Below are positions 1 through 8,689 of a DNA stretch of 64,000 nt, piece after piece. The DNA is taken from the NCBI RefSeq assembly GCF_026240015.1, contig NZ_JAPIUX010000004.1, positions 62,001 to 126,000 on the forward strand, written 5' to 3'. How positions within the stretch are numbered: the stretch's first letter is position 1; every line of letters starts with the position of its first letter. Below the pieces are notes generated by a model, which worked only from the letters and a program-made list of their open reading frames with translations, made no database searches and was not told where the DNA came from. Origin of the DNA: Acetobacter farinalis. GTDB taxonomy: Bacteria; Pseudomonadota; Alphaproteobacteria; Acetobacterales; Acetobacteraceae. The position numbers and the translations under genes are program-made.

Positions 1-102
1 TCTGAAGAAATCAGAACCCCTTATGAAAACTGCCTGCTGGTCATGCCCAACCTCAGGCCGATGCGCGGGCACACAGCCGTCAGGCTGGCCCGCTACACCT
101 GA
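1..102 (+). CDS. C-terminal end of an unidentified protein (partial)
   Basis: Frame 1 is open from the first base to a TGA at 100-102 and gives 33 residues ending in RGHTAVRLARYT. The composition looks like real coding sequence and the frame has no stop, so this is taken as the 3' end of a plus-strand gene that begins outside the window. The tail (a VRTPY-like segment, then a CLLVMP-like stretch) resembles the C-terminus of M14-type succinylglutamate desuccinylase/aspartoacylase proteins. That is only a resemblance, because no catalytic residue is inside the window. It converges with glyA. Confidence 0.5.
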   Translation, partial: SEEIRTPYENCLLVMPNLRPMRGHTAVRLARYT

Positions 103-151
103 CTTCCCCTGAAGGCCGGGCAAAAAGCCCAGCCCCCGGAGCGTGAGTCTC

Positions 152-1441
152 TTAGCGGTTATAGATAGGGAAGCGGGCGCACAGAGCACGCACGCGGTCA
201 TGCACGGCACTTTCCACTGCGGCATCACCTTCCCCACCGGATGCGGCGAGTGCGGTCAGCACATCATCAATCATTTCACCAATCTGGCGGAATTCCGCTT
301 CACGGAACCCACGTGCCGTTGCCGCCGGGCTGCCCAGACGCACACCGGAGGTGATGGCCGGCTTTTCCGGGTCAAACGGAATGGCGTTCTTGTTGGCGGT
401 AATCCCGGCGCGTTCCAGAGCGTGCTCGGCCGCTTTGCCGGTCACGTTCTTGGGCCGCAGGTCAACCAGCAGCAGGTGAGAATCGGTGCCACCGGTTACA
501 ATGTCAAACCCACGTTCCACCAGAACTTCAGCCAGAACATTGGCGTTTTTCTGAACCGCCTTCTGGTATTCCTTGAATTCCGGCTGAAGGGCTTCACCAA
601 ATGCAACGGCCTTTCCGGCAATCACATGCATCAGCGGGCCACCCTGCAGGCCGGGGAACACTGCGGAATTGATCTTCTTGGCCAGAGCTTCATCATTGGT
701 CAGGATGAGGCCGCCACGCGGGCCACGCAGCGTTTTATGCGTGGTGGATGTCACCACATGCGCATGCTCGAGCGGATTCGGATACAGGCCAGCGGCCACC
801 AGACCGGCAAAATGCGCCATATCGACCATCAGGAACGCGCCAACTTCATCCGCAATGCGACGGAAGCGGGCAAAGTCGATAATACGCGGATAGGCAGAGC
901 CACCGGCCACAATCAGGGTCGGCTTCGTCTCACGGGCCAGACGCTCCATTTCCTCATAGTCCAGCAGGCCATCTTCTTTCCGCACACCATACTGCACGGC
1001 GTTGAACCATTTGCCGGAATAGTTGGGCGCGGCCCCGTGAGTCAGATGCCCGCCAGCAGCAAGGCTCATGCCCAGAATAGTGTCACCCGGCTTGGAGAGC
1101 GCCATGAAGGCGGCCTGATTGGCATTGGCGCCGGAGTGCGGCTGCACGTTGGCAAACCCGGCACCGAACAGGGTTTTGACGCGCTCAATGGCAAGTGTCT
1201 CGACTTTGTCGACCTCTGAGCACCCGCCGTAGTAGCGTCGGCCGGGATACCCTTCCGCATATTTGTTGGTCAGCACGCTGCCCTGTGCCTGCAGCACGGC
1301 TTCGGACACCATGTTTTCGCTGGCGATCAGTTCAATGCCGTCCTGCTGCCGCACAAGCTCGCTGGCAAGCGCTGCGGCTACATCCGGATCCGTCTTTGTA
1401 ACCGGCGCATGAAAGAAACGATCCAGATCCGTCTGACTCAT
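152..1441 (-). CDS. glyA: Serine hydroxymethyltransferase
   Basis: This cytosolic PLP enzyme interconverts serine plus tetrahydrofolate with glycine plus 5,10-methylene-tetrahydrofolate and supplies one-carbon units. The 429 residues match the usual length of the family. The PLP lysine motif STTHKTLRGPRGG places the Schiff-base lysine at about K236. The N-terminal IELIASEN and YAEGYPGRRYYGG blocks are present. The frame stays open upstream to 1525, but the ATG at 1441 is chosen because GGAG lies six bases before it (in TTTATGGAGCTCCTG); upstream residues have no family resemblance. It is transcribed divergently from the amino-acid permease and has no obvious operon partner. Confidence 0.96.
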   Translation of the reverse strand: MSQTDLDRFFHAPVTKTDPDVAAALASELVRQQDGIELIASENMVSEAVLQAQGSVLTNKYAEGYPGRRYYGGCSEVDKVETLAIERVKTLFGAGFANVQPHSGANANQAAFMALSKPGDTILGMSLAAGGHLTHGAAPNYSGKWFNAVQYGVRKEDGLLDYEEMERLARETKPTLIVAGGSAYPRIIDFARFRRIADEVGAFLMVDMAHFAGLVAAGLYPNPLEHAHVVTSTTHKTLRGPRGGLILTNDEALAKKINSAVFPGLQGGPLMHVIAGKAVAFGEALQPEFKEYQKAVQKNANVLAEVLVERGFDIVTGGTDSHLLLVDLRPKNVTGKAAEHALERAGITANKNAIPFDPEKPAITSGVRLGSPAATARGFREAEFRQIGEMIDDVLTALAASGGEGDAAVESAVHDRVRALCARFPIYNR

Positions 1442-1622
1442 CAGGAGCTCCATAAATTCATCTCGTTTAAACGGCCCATATCCCGACCTGAAGGAGCCGG
1501 ACCGTTCATTACGTTTAAAACACATCTTGCTAAGAGCGGCACTCTAGCCTCTCTATGGGACGAAGACCACCAATTGCTCTATACGTGGTTTCATTCACGG
1601 TCGAGACAGGAGAGAAAAGTCG

Positions 1623-3080
1623 ATGATGCAAAGGCCTGGACATTCCGCAGCGTCATTTTTTACGCGCTGCATGCCTTTGGACAAGCTGGAAACTTCTCAG
1701 GGCCTCAAGCGCGTTCTCGGTCCTGGCAGTCTTGTCGCCCTTGGCGTGGGGGCCACCATTGGCGCCGGCCTTTTTTCACTGACAGGAATCGCAGCCTCGG
1801 AAAATGCCGGGCCTGCCGTGATCCTCTCGTTCCTGATTGCCGCCGTCGCGTGTGGATTCGCAGGTCTGTGCTACAGTGAACTTGCCAGCATGATCCCCAT
1901 TGCGGGCAGCGCCTACACCTACGCCTATGTCACGCTGGGTGAACTGATGGCCTGGGTCATCGGGTGGGATCTGGTGCTGGAATACGCGGTCGGGGCGGCC
2001 ACAGTGGCGGTAAGCTGGTCCCGCTATGTTGTCTCGCTACTGGATTCGTGGGGGCTTGTCCTTCCACCCCGCCTGACAGCCTCCCCTTTTGAAACCGTTC
2101 AGATGCCCGATGGCAGCCTGACAGCGGGGCTCATGAACCTGCCTGCAGTTTTCATCATCGCGCTTGTCTCCCTGATTCTCATCCGCGGCATTTCGCAGTC
2201 CGCCCGCGTGAATGCAGTCATCGTCGTCATCAAGCTTCTGGTGATTGCCGCCTTCATCGGGTTCGGAATTTCCTACATCAACCCCGGCAACTATCACCCC
2301 TTCATTCCGCCGAATGATGGCACGTTCGGGCATTATGGCTTCTCCGGCATCATGCGCGCCGCAGGCACCATCTTCTTTGCCTATGTAGGGTTTGATGCCG
2401 TCTCCACCACGGCGCAGGAAACCAAAAATCCCGCGCGGGATATGCCTATCGGCATTCTGGGCAGCCTTCTGGTCTGCTCTTTGGCCTATATCGCCTTCTC
2501 CTTCGTCATGACCGGTCTGGTCAATTACAAGGACATGCTGGGCGATGCCGCACCCGTTGCCACCGCCATTAACCGCACGCCTTACCACTGGCTGCAACTG
2601 GCCGTGAAAATCGGGATTATCTGCGGGTTTACCTCCGTTCTCATGGGCATGCTTCTCGGCCAGAGCCGGGTGTTTTTCGCCATGTCGCGGGATGGCCTGC
2701 TGCCGCCCATGTTCAGCCGCACACACCCCAAGTTCCAGACCCCCTGGCTGTCCAACATCTTCTTCATGATCATCACCTGCCTGCTCAGCGCCTTCCTGCC
2801 CATTTCCGATCTCGGGCACATGACCTCCATCGGCACCCTGCTGGCCTTTGTGCTGGTCTGCGCTGGCGTGATGGTCCTGCGCCGCAAATCCCCCGATGCG
2901 CCCCGCGCCTTTCGTGTGCCGGGTGGGGATATCATTCCGATTCTGGGTATTCTCAGCTGCTCCGCCGTGATGATCTCTCTCGATAAGCTGACATGGATCC
3001 GTCTTATCGTCTGGCTGGCCATCGGCATGGCAATCTATCTGGGCTATGGCCGCCACCGCAGCGTTCTGGCGCGCTCCTGA
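1623..3080 (+). CDS. APC-superfamily amino-acid permease (CAT-like)
   Basis: This is a 485-residue inner-membrane protein with about 12 to 14 hydrophobic segments. The N-terminal block LVALGVGATIGAGLFSLTG is the glycine-rich TM1 signature of APC-family amino-acid transporters. The conserved GFDAVSTTAQETKNPARD segment near residue 260 is typical of the cationic amino-acid transporter branch (YfnA/CAT-like). It probably imports amino acids by proton symport; the substrate cannot be read from sequence. GGAG ten bases upstream supports the ATG at 1623, although an internal Met before PLDKLETSQG could also serve. It stands alone between divergent glyA and codirectional hemB. Confidence 0.9.
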   Translation: MMQRPGHSAASFFTRCMPLDKLETSQGLKRVLGPGSLVALGVGATIGAGLFSLTGIAASENAGPAVILSFLIAAVACGFAGLCYSELASMIPIAGSAYTYAYVTLGELMAWVIGWDLVLEYAVGAATVAVSWSRYVVSLLDSWGLVLPPRLTASPFETVQMPDGSLTAGLMNLPAVFIIALVSLILIRGISQSARVNAVIVVIKLLVIAAFIGFGISYINPGNYHPFIPPNDGTFGHYGFSGIMRAAGTIFFAYVGFDAVSTTAQETKNPARDMPIGILGSLLVCSLAYIAFSFVMTGLVNYKDMLGDAAPVATAINRTPYHWLQLAVKIGIICGFTSVLMGMLLGQSRVFFAMSRDGLLPPMFSRTHPKFQTPWLSNIFFMIITCLLSAFLPISDLGHMTSIGTLLAFVLVCAGVMVLRRKSPDAPRAFRVPGGDIIPILGILSCSAVMISLDKLTWIRLIVWLAIGMAIYLGYGRHRSVLARS

Positions 3081-3107
3081 CCCCTGCGCGCATGGGGTTG
3101 CATAACA

Positions 3108-3134
3108 CGGGAAGCGGAGCATACTCCCTTCCCG
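3108..3134 (+). terminator. Hairpin downstream of the permease gene
   Basis: Arms CGGGAAG (3108-3114) and CTTCCCG (3128-3134) pair, with an inner GGAG/CTCC stem, one bulged C and a CATA loop. It lies 28 bases after the permease stop. There is no U-tract, so it may be a weak or factor-dependent terminator. Confidence 0.4.
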
Positions 3135-3217
3135 CTGTTCACCCCCGTCGGGTTTTTGCCTGATCCGGCCCACATGCCCGGCCTTTCAGGCATGCCGACA
3201 CGCTAGGAGTCCCGCCT

Positions 3218-4222
3218 ATGCTGGCTGGTCGTTTCCCTCAGGCCCGCCCTCGCCGTAACAGGTTTGATGAATTCACGCGCAGGCTGGTCGCTGAATCCTC
3301 TCTGGGCATCAATAATCTGATCTGGCCGATTTTCTTCACGGAGGGCACAAACTCCGTAACAGATGTGGCCTCCATGCCCGGCGTGCAGCGCGTCTCGCTG
3401 GACCGGCTGGCCGCCCATGTCGAGCCCGCCGCAAAACTGGGCATTCCGGCTCTCGCCCTGTTCCCCGTCACACCGCAGGAAGCACGGGATGAGAAGGGCT
3501 CTGAAGCCCTGAACCCGGATAACCTGATGTGCCGCGCCGCCCGCATCCTGAAAAAGGAATTCCCCACGCTCGGGCTGATCGGGGATGTGGCGTTGGACCC
3601 CTACACCAGCCATGGTCATGACGGCATTATCCGTGATGGCTATGTGGTGAATGATGAGTCCGTCACCATTCTCTCCCGGCAGGCCGTCAATCAGGCCGCA
3701 GCCGGGGTGGATATTCTCGCCCCCTCCGACATGATGGATGGCCGCATTGGCAGCTTCCGCAGGGATCTGGATGAGAACGGGTTTGTGGATACCCGCATCA
3801 TGTCCTACGCCGCCAAGTATGCCAGCGCGTTCTACGGCCCGTTCCGTGATGCGCTGGGTTCGGGCAACCTGCTGAAGGGTGACAAGAAAACCTATCAGAT
3901 GGACCCGGCCAACAGCGATGAAGCCCTGCGCGAAGTCGAGATGGATATTGCTGAAGGTGCTGATATGGTCATGGTCAAACCGGGCATGCCGTATCTGGAT
4001 ATCATCCGCCGCGTGCGGGATACGTTTGCCGTGCCGACCTTTGCCTATCAGGTCTCCGGTGAGTATGCGATGCTGATGGCCGCCATCCAGAATGGCTGGC
4101 TGGACCGTGACCGCGCCGTGATGGAAAGCCTTCTGGCCTTCCGCCGCGCCGGGGCACACGGTGTGCTGACCTATTTCGCGGTTGAAGCCGCGGAACGCAT
4201 CAAACAGACATACGGCGTCTGA
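3218..4222 (+). CDS. hemB: Delta-aminolevulinic acid dehydratase (porphobilinogen synthase)
   Basis: HemB condenses two 5-aminolevulinate molecules into porphobilinogen, the second step of tetrapyrrole synthesis, and so feeds heme and the corrin pathway encoded further along this window. The 334 residues are standard. The two active-site lysines are K200 (in YAAKYASAFYGPF) and K254 (in MVMVKPGMPYL). The metal region reads DPYTSHGHDG at 127-136 and lacks the cysteine triad of zinc enzymes, so this is the magnesium-type HemB usual in alphaproteobacteria. AGGAG eight bases before the ATG fixes the start. It appears monocistronic, or loosely linked to downstream bpt. Confidence 0.97.
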   Translation: MLAGRFPQARPRRNRFDEFTRRLVAESSLGINNLIWPIFFTEGTNSVTDVASMPGVQRVSLDRLAAHVEPAAKLGIPALALFPVTPQEARDEKGSEALNPDNLMCRAARILKKEFPTLGLIGDVALDPYTSHGHDGIIRDGYVVNDESVTILSRQAVNQAAAGVDILAPSDMMDGRIGSFRRDLDENGFVDTRIMSYAAKYASAFYGPFRDALGSGNLLKGDKKTYQMDPANSDEALREVEMDIAEGADMVMVKPGMPYLDIIRRVRDTFAVPTFAYQVSGEYAMLMAAIQNGWLDRDRAVMESLLAFRRAGAHGVLTYFAVEAAERIKQTYGV

Positions 4223-4383
4223 TCTCCACACGCCGCTTCACGTTCGCAACACGGCCCTGTGCGTCTCGCCCTTCTGTGAAACTCCCGTTCCGCTGAAAGC
4301 GGGTGCGTTCCGGGCCGTGCTGCTGTTACAGTCTGGCAGAATGCTTTCTGCACACCCTGCCACCTCTTTTCCGGACAGGACCT

Positions 4384-5151
4384 ATGGCCTCCACACTGCG
4401 GCAATCGCAGTTTTTCTACACGACGGCACCGCAGCCCTGCCCCTACCTGCCGGGGCAGCTTGAGCGGAAAGTGATTGCCGATCTGGCCGTCCCGCATGCT
4501 GATGCCCTGCATAACCGCCTCTCCCGCGCGGGGTTCCGGCGCAGCCACACGCTGGCGTACGCACCGGTGTGCGCAACCTGCTCAGCCTGTATCCCCATCC
4601 GCATTCCCGTGAACCGGTTTGAGCCAGACCGCACACAGCGGCGCACCCTGCGCCACAATGCCGACCTACGGGCGCAGTGCCTGCCCCCCGTTGCAACGCC
4701 TGAGCACTACGCCCTCTTCAGCCGTTATCAGGCTGCCCGGCATACGGAAGGCGACATGGCGACCATGACGGCGGATGACTATCGCAGCATGGTGGAAGAT
4801 ACGCCGGTTGAAAGCATGCTGTTCGAATTTCGGACAGAGGCGGGGGAGCTGATGATTGTCAGCCTGATTGACCGGCTGGAGGATGGGCTTTCCGCTGTGT
4901 ACAGCTTTTATGAGCCGGACCTGCCCCGCCGCTCACTCGGCAGTCTGGCGGTCCTGTTTCTGATACAGGAAACCGCACGGCTGGGCCTGCCTTACCTGTA
5001 TCTGGGCTACTGGATTCAGGAGAGCCGGAAAATGTCCTACAAATCCGGCTTCCGGCCTGCGGAAATCCTGACGCATGGCGTCTGGCATGCACTGGAAGCA
5101 CCCCGGCCGCCAGATGAAGCGGGCGGCGGAGTTATCCCCCCGCCTCTCTGA
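4384..5151 (+). CDS. bpt: Aspartate/glutamate leucyltransferase (ATE/Bpt family)
   Basis: This N-end-rule enzyme transfers leucine (or arginine) from aminoacyl-tRNA to proteins with N-terminal acidic residues and marks them for ClpS/ClpAP degradation. The 255 residues carry the ATE N-terminal region (QFFYTTAPQPCPYLPGQ, then a CATCSACIPIRI cysteine cluster near residue 67) and the ATE C-terminal region (YSFYEPDLPRRSLGSLAVL, then YLGYWIQESRKMSYK). The frame is open upstream, but the ATG at 4384 is chosen because AGGA lies just before it and homology begins there. Leucine specificity is inferred from the bacterial Bpt branch. It converges with parC. Confidence 0.93.
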   Translation: MASTLRQSQFFYTTAPQPCPYLPGQLERKVIADLAVPHADALHNRLSRAGFRRSHTLAYAPVCATCSACIPIRIPVNRFEPDRTQRRTLRHNADLRAQCLPPVATPEHYALFSRYQAARHTEGDMATMTADDYRSMVEDTPVESMLFEFRTEAGELMIVSLIDRLEDGLSAVYSFYEPDLPRRSLGSLAVLFLIQETARLGLPYLYLGYWIQESRKMSYKSGFRPAEILTHGVWHALEAPRPPDEAGGGVIPPPL

Positions 5152-5222
5152 TACCCCCTGCTTTGCAGCGGCCCGCGGCGGAACCGCCCCACCCTGATGC
5201 ACCGCCCCCGGAGCTTCTGGCG

Positions 5223-5246
5223 CGCGCCGCCTCAGGCGCGGGTTTT
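5223..5246 (+). terminator. Putative intrinsic terminator of bpt
   Basis: CGCGCC (5223-5228) and GGCGCG (5235-5240) form a six-bp GC stem with a six-base loop, followed by GGTTTT. The T-run touches the parC stop codon, so the element would end bpt transcripts at the convergent boundary. Confidence 0.4.
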
Positions 5247-7459
5247 CAGGCTTTCTTGAACGTCCAGGATGGCGCTTCCTTGCCCACGCCAGCCCGTTTG
5301 CCAACCCATGTCTGCAAATCTGCAAACGGACGCAGCCGCACATTTCCGGGCCACAGCAGACCTTCCTCAGCTTTGAAGACAACAGCGTGTTTCAGCGTGT
5401 CACTCGCCTTGGCATATTTCTGCAAGCCGACCCCCAGACCACGCGCCATGACGGGCAACTGCTCCAGCGGGAAGATAAGGAAGCGCTTGTTCGCACCCAG
5501 CACAGCCACCTGATCCCCCTCGGCAGGCACACAGAGGGTCGCACTTTCGTCGCCCTTCAGATTGAGCACCTGACGGCCGGAGCGTTTTTCCGCCACCATG
5601 CTTTCCTCATCCACCAGCATGCCGCGCCCGGCGCTGGACGCCACCAGACGGCGCGCACCGGCCTGCACCGGGAAGACCGCAATCACGTCTTCATCATTGG
5701 AGAGGTCAAACAGCAGACGCACCGGCTGGCCATCCCCGCGCCCGCGCGGCAGGTCCGCCCCTTTCACGGTAAAGGCGCGGCCGTCCGTCCCGAAGAAGCA
5801 CAGCTTGTCCGTGCTCTGGCAGGGCACTGCCAGACGCAGGCCATCCCCTTCCTTGAATTTCTGGTTTTCCAGATCCACGGAGTGGCCCTTGATAGCCCGC
5901 ACCCAGCCTTTTTCGGACAGAATGAGTGTGAGCGGCTCACGCTCCACTGTGTCTACCACGGAAATATCAACGGGAGCCGGGGCGGAGGCCAGCGTGCTGC
6001 GCCGCTTGCCCTGCGGCCCTTCGCCAAACTTCTTGACCATGCCGTCCAGTTCCCGCCCGATACGGGACCAGCGCTTTTTCTCATCCGCCAGAAGCATGTC
6101 CAGCTCGGCTTTCTCCTTGGAAAGCGCGTCATGCTCCTTGCGGATTTCCATTTCTTCCAGCCGCCTCAGGCTGCGCAGGCGCATGTTCAGCACGGACTCA
6201 GCCTGCAAATCTGTCAGGGAGAATGTGGCCATCAGGCTGGCCTTTGCATCATCCTCTTCACGGATAATGCGGATCACTTCATCAAGATTGAGATAAACCG
6301 CCAGAAAGCCCGCCAGAATTTCCAGCCGCCGCAGCACCGCCGCCAGACGGTGGCGGCTGCGGCGCTCCAGCACGTCATGCCGGTGGTCCAGCCACGCCCG
6401 CAGCACATCCTTCAGGCTCATGACACCCGGAGAGCGGTCCGCGCTCAGAACATTCATGTTGAGCGGAAAACGGCTTTCAAGTGCTGTGGCGCGGAACAGG
6501 GTTTCCATGAGCACTTCTGGCTCAATCCCGCGCGTTTTGGGCTCCAGAACCAGACGGATTTCATCCGTGCTTTCATCCCGGATATCTCCCAGCAGAGGCA
6601 GTTTTTTCTGCTCCAGCAGATCTGCCACCTGTTCGATCAGGCGCGACTTCTGCACCTGATACGGAATTTCCGTAACAATAATCTGCCACGTGCCAAAACG
6701 GCCCTGCTCCACCTCCCAGCGCGCCCGCATGCGGAACCCGCCTCGCCCGGTTTCATACGCCCGCAGAATGGCATCCGAATCTTCAACAATCAGGCCGCCT
6801 GTGGGGAAATCTGGGCCGGGCATCAAGGCCAGCAGGTCTGCCGTGGTGCTTTCAGGCTTCCGCACCAGCAGAGCCGCCGCCGCACAGGCTTCCGCCGCAT
6901 TATGGGGCGGAATGCTGGTGGCCATCCCCACGGCAATCCCGGCGGCACCATTGGCCAGCAGATTCGGGAAGGCCGCAGGCAGCACCATCGGTTCCTGTTC
7001 CTCACCATCATAGGTGGGGCGGAAATCCACGGCGTCATCTTCAATGCCGTCCAGCAGCGCCTTGGCGACTTCTGTCAGGCGGGCTTCGGTGTACCGCATG
7101 GCGGCGGCGTTATCACCGTCAATGGAGCCAAAGTTCCCCTGCCCTTCCACCAGCGGGTAGCGGGCGGCAAAATCCTGCGCCAGACGCACAAGGGCCTCAT
7201 AAACCGAGGCATCCCCATGCGGATGGAATTTACCAATGACATCGCCCACCACACGGGCGCATTTCTTGAAGCCGGAGGAAGGGTCCAGCTTGAGCTGGTG
7301 CATGGCGTAAACCAGCCGCCGGTGCACAGGCTTGAGGCCATCCCGCACGTCAGGCAGCGAGCGTGACATGATAGTGGACAGCGCATAGGCCAGATACCGT
7401 TCACTGAGCGCATCCGCCAGCTTGGTATCCTCGATATGGCCTTCAAATGTCTCGCTCAT
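5246..7459 (-). CDS. parC: DNA topoisomerase IV subunit A
   Basis: This is the cleavage subunit of topoisomerase IV, which decatenates daughter chromosomes with ParE. The 737-residue length fits ParC rather than the longer GyrA. The N-terminal LSERYLAYALSTIMSRSLPD and DGLKPVHRR blocks are present, and the active-site tyrosine is Y123 in AAAMRYTEARL. The C-terminal part is the beta-pinwheel DNA-wrapping domain. The quinolone region reads HPHGDASVYEA at 79-89, so alanine 84 sits where E. coli ParC has Ser80, while E88 matches Glu84. The ATG at 7459 has GGAG and AGGAA upstream; residues further upstream show no homology. Confidence 0.95.
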   Translation of the reverse strand: MSETFEGHIEDTKLADALSERYLAYALSTIMSRSLPDVRDGLKPVHRRLVYAMHQLKLDPSSGFKKCARVVGDVIGKFHPHGDASVYEALVRLAQDFAARYPLVEGQGNFGSIDGDNAAAMRYTEARLTEVAKALLDGIEDDAVDFRPTYDGEEQEPMVLPAAFPNLLANGAAGIAVGMATSIPPHNAAEACAAAALLVRKPESTTADLLALMPGPDFPTGGLIVEDSDAILRAYETGRGGFRMRARWEVEQGRFGTWQIIVTEIPYQVQKSRLIEQVADLLEQKKLPLLGDIRDESTDEIRLVLEPKTRGIEPEVLMETLFRATALESRFPLNMNVLSADRSPGVMSLKDVLRAWLDHRHDVLERRSRHRLAAVLRRLEILAGFLAVYLNLDEVIRIIREEDDAKASLMATFSLTDLQAESVLNMRLRSLRRLEEMEIRKEHDALSKEKAELDMLLADEKKRWSRIGRELDGMVKKFGEGPQGKRRSTLASAPAPVDISVVDTVEREPLTLILSEKGWVRAIKGHSVDLENQKFKEGDGLRLAVPCQSTDKLCFFGTDGRAFTVKGADLPRGRGDGQPVRLLFDLSNDEDVIAVFPVQAGARRLVASSAGRGMLVDEESMVAEKRSGRQVLNLKGDESATLCVPAEGDQVAVLGANKRFLIFPLEQLPVMARGLGVGLQKYAKASDTLKHAVVFKAEEGLLWPGNVRLRPFADLQTWVGKRAGVGKEAPSWTFKKA

Positions 7460-7621
7460 TTCCTGCTCCCCGGACCAAACACCAGCGCTCACCCGCCAAA
7501 GACATACCCTTGCTTACCATTTTGTTCCAGCCCTCGGCAAAGAAGGGCCTGTACGCTCTTTTTCCATTCCTGCCTGCTGTTCTGCTATACTCGGCTCATA
7601 GTCTTTTTGCGGAACGCGCCC

Positions 7622-8647
7622 ATGCCCTCGCTCACCAGAAGAACTCTTCTCTCGAGCATTCCCGCCGGAGTTTCCCTGACTGCCGCAATGCACCCCGCTT
7701 TTGCCAGGCCTGAGGCGTCTCCTTCCGCACCGGAGCCCCCAGCGCCCGCCAGTTCCCCCGCTGGTTCTGCCAATGGTTCCGCCGAGGGTTCTGCCGCCAT
7801 CATCCCGCTCTGGCCGGGTGACGCGCCCCCGGGCGGCGGAGGGCCGGGCATCCTCCTGCCTTTGGTTTCTCCCTCAGGGGCCATCTCCCGCATTGCCCAC
7901 CCGCACCTTGAGGTGTTCCGCCCCGCCGTGCCGAATGGCGCGGCTGTTCTGGTCGCGGGAGGTGGGGGGTATCAGCGCATTTCCATGCGCCACGAAGCCC
8001 TGCCCGCCGCACACTGGCTGCAGGAGCTGGGCGTGACCGTTTTTGTGCTGACCTACCGCCTGCCGCAGGAAGGCTGGCACGCAGGGGCCCTCGCCCCGAT
8101 GCAGGACGCACAGCGCGCCCTGCGGCTGATCCATGCACAGGCCAGCACCTACGGCCTTGATCCCGCACGTCTTGGCGTGCTGGGCTTTTCTGCCGGGGGG
8201 CACCTTCTGGGGTTATGCGCGGCCCGTCCGGAATGGCGGTGCTATACACCTGTTGATGCGGCCGATACCGTGCAGCCACACGTTGCCGTAGCCCTTCTGG
8301 CGTATCCGGTCGTCACGATGGAAGCCCCCTATCAGGGCACCCGTTCCTGCCACAACCTGCTTGGCCCTCATCCTTCCTCAGAGGAAGCGCGGGCATGGTC
8401 CATCCAGACCTATATTCATAAAGGCTGCCCGCCCCTGTTTCTGGTGCAGGCGGCGGATGACCCCATTACCGTGCCGGACAATACCGCCCTGCTTCAGGCG
8501 GCCTGCCAGCGCAACACCGTTCCTGTCACGCGATATGTTTTCCCCACAGGGGGGCACGGCTTCGGGCTTGGATACCGCAAAACAGAAACATCCACATGGC
8601 CGCATCTGGCGGAAATCTGGATGAAGCAGCAGCATTTTATAAGCTGA
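7622..8647 (+). CDS. Secreted alpha/beta hydrolase (esterase-like)
   Basis: A 341-residue protein with an N-terminal export signal that contains a twin arginine (LTRRTLLSS) and ends around PAFA-RPE, so it is probably exported by Tat or Sec. An Ala/Pro/Ser-rich linker occupies residues 30-60. The hydrolase core has an oxyanion-type GGGGY (113-117), the nucleophile elbow GFSAGGH (Ser190), an acid residue in QAADDP (279/280) and the histidine in TGGHGFGLG (H312). This arrangement matches BD-FAE/acetyl-xylan-esterase-like enzymes; the substrate is unknown. The start is taken at the ATG before PSLTRRTLL because the signal sequence begins there. It sits on the opposite strand between recO and parC. 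Confidence 0.82.
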   Translation: MPSLTRRTLLSSIPAGVSLTAAMHPAFARPEASPSAPEPPAPASSPAGSANGSAEGSAAIIPLWPGDAPPGGGGPGILLPLVSPSGAISRIAHPHLEVFRPAVPNGAAVLVAGGGGYQRISMRHEALPAAHWLQELGVTVFVLTYRLPQEGWHAGALAPMQDAQRALRLIHAQASTYGLDPARLGVLGFSAGGHLLGLCAARPEWRCYTPVDAADTVQPHVAVALLAYPVVTMEAPYQGTRSCHNLLGPHPSSEEARAWSIQTYIHKGCPPLFLVQAADDPITVPDNTALLQAACQRNTVPVTRYVFPTGGHGFGLGYRKTETSTWPHLAEIWMKQQHFIS

Positions 8648-8689
8648 GATCCGGAACAGGGCCGTATAGCCCGCAGAGAGGCTGCCCAC

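Noticed and set aside
118..130. GGGC-AAAAA-GCCC hairpin after the first partial gene
   Set aside because: The stem is only four base pairs and no U-tract follows; too weak to call a terminator.
2037..3173. Long minus-strand frame opposite the permease
   Set aside because: The composition (Gly, Gln, Asp, His rich) is that of an antisense shadow; the plus-strand frame has clear transporter motifs.
5387..7366. Very long plus-strand open frame opposite parC
   Set aside because: It is the antisense shadow of parC, produced by GC-rich codon bias. The peptide has no domain and is rich in His, Gln and Arg.
5246..7459. GyrA instead of ParC
   Set aside because: The length of 737 residues and the short C-terminal region fit ParC; GyrA is normally near 900 residues.
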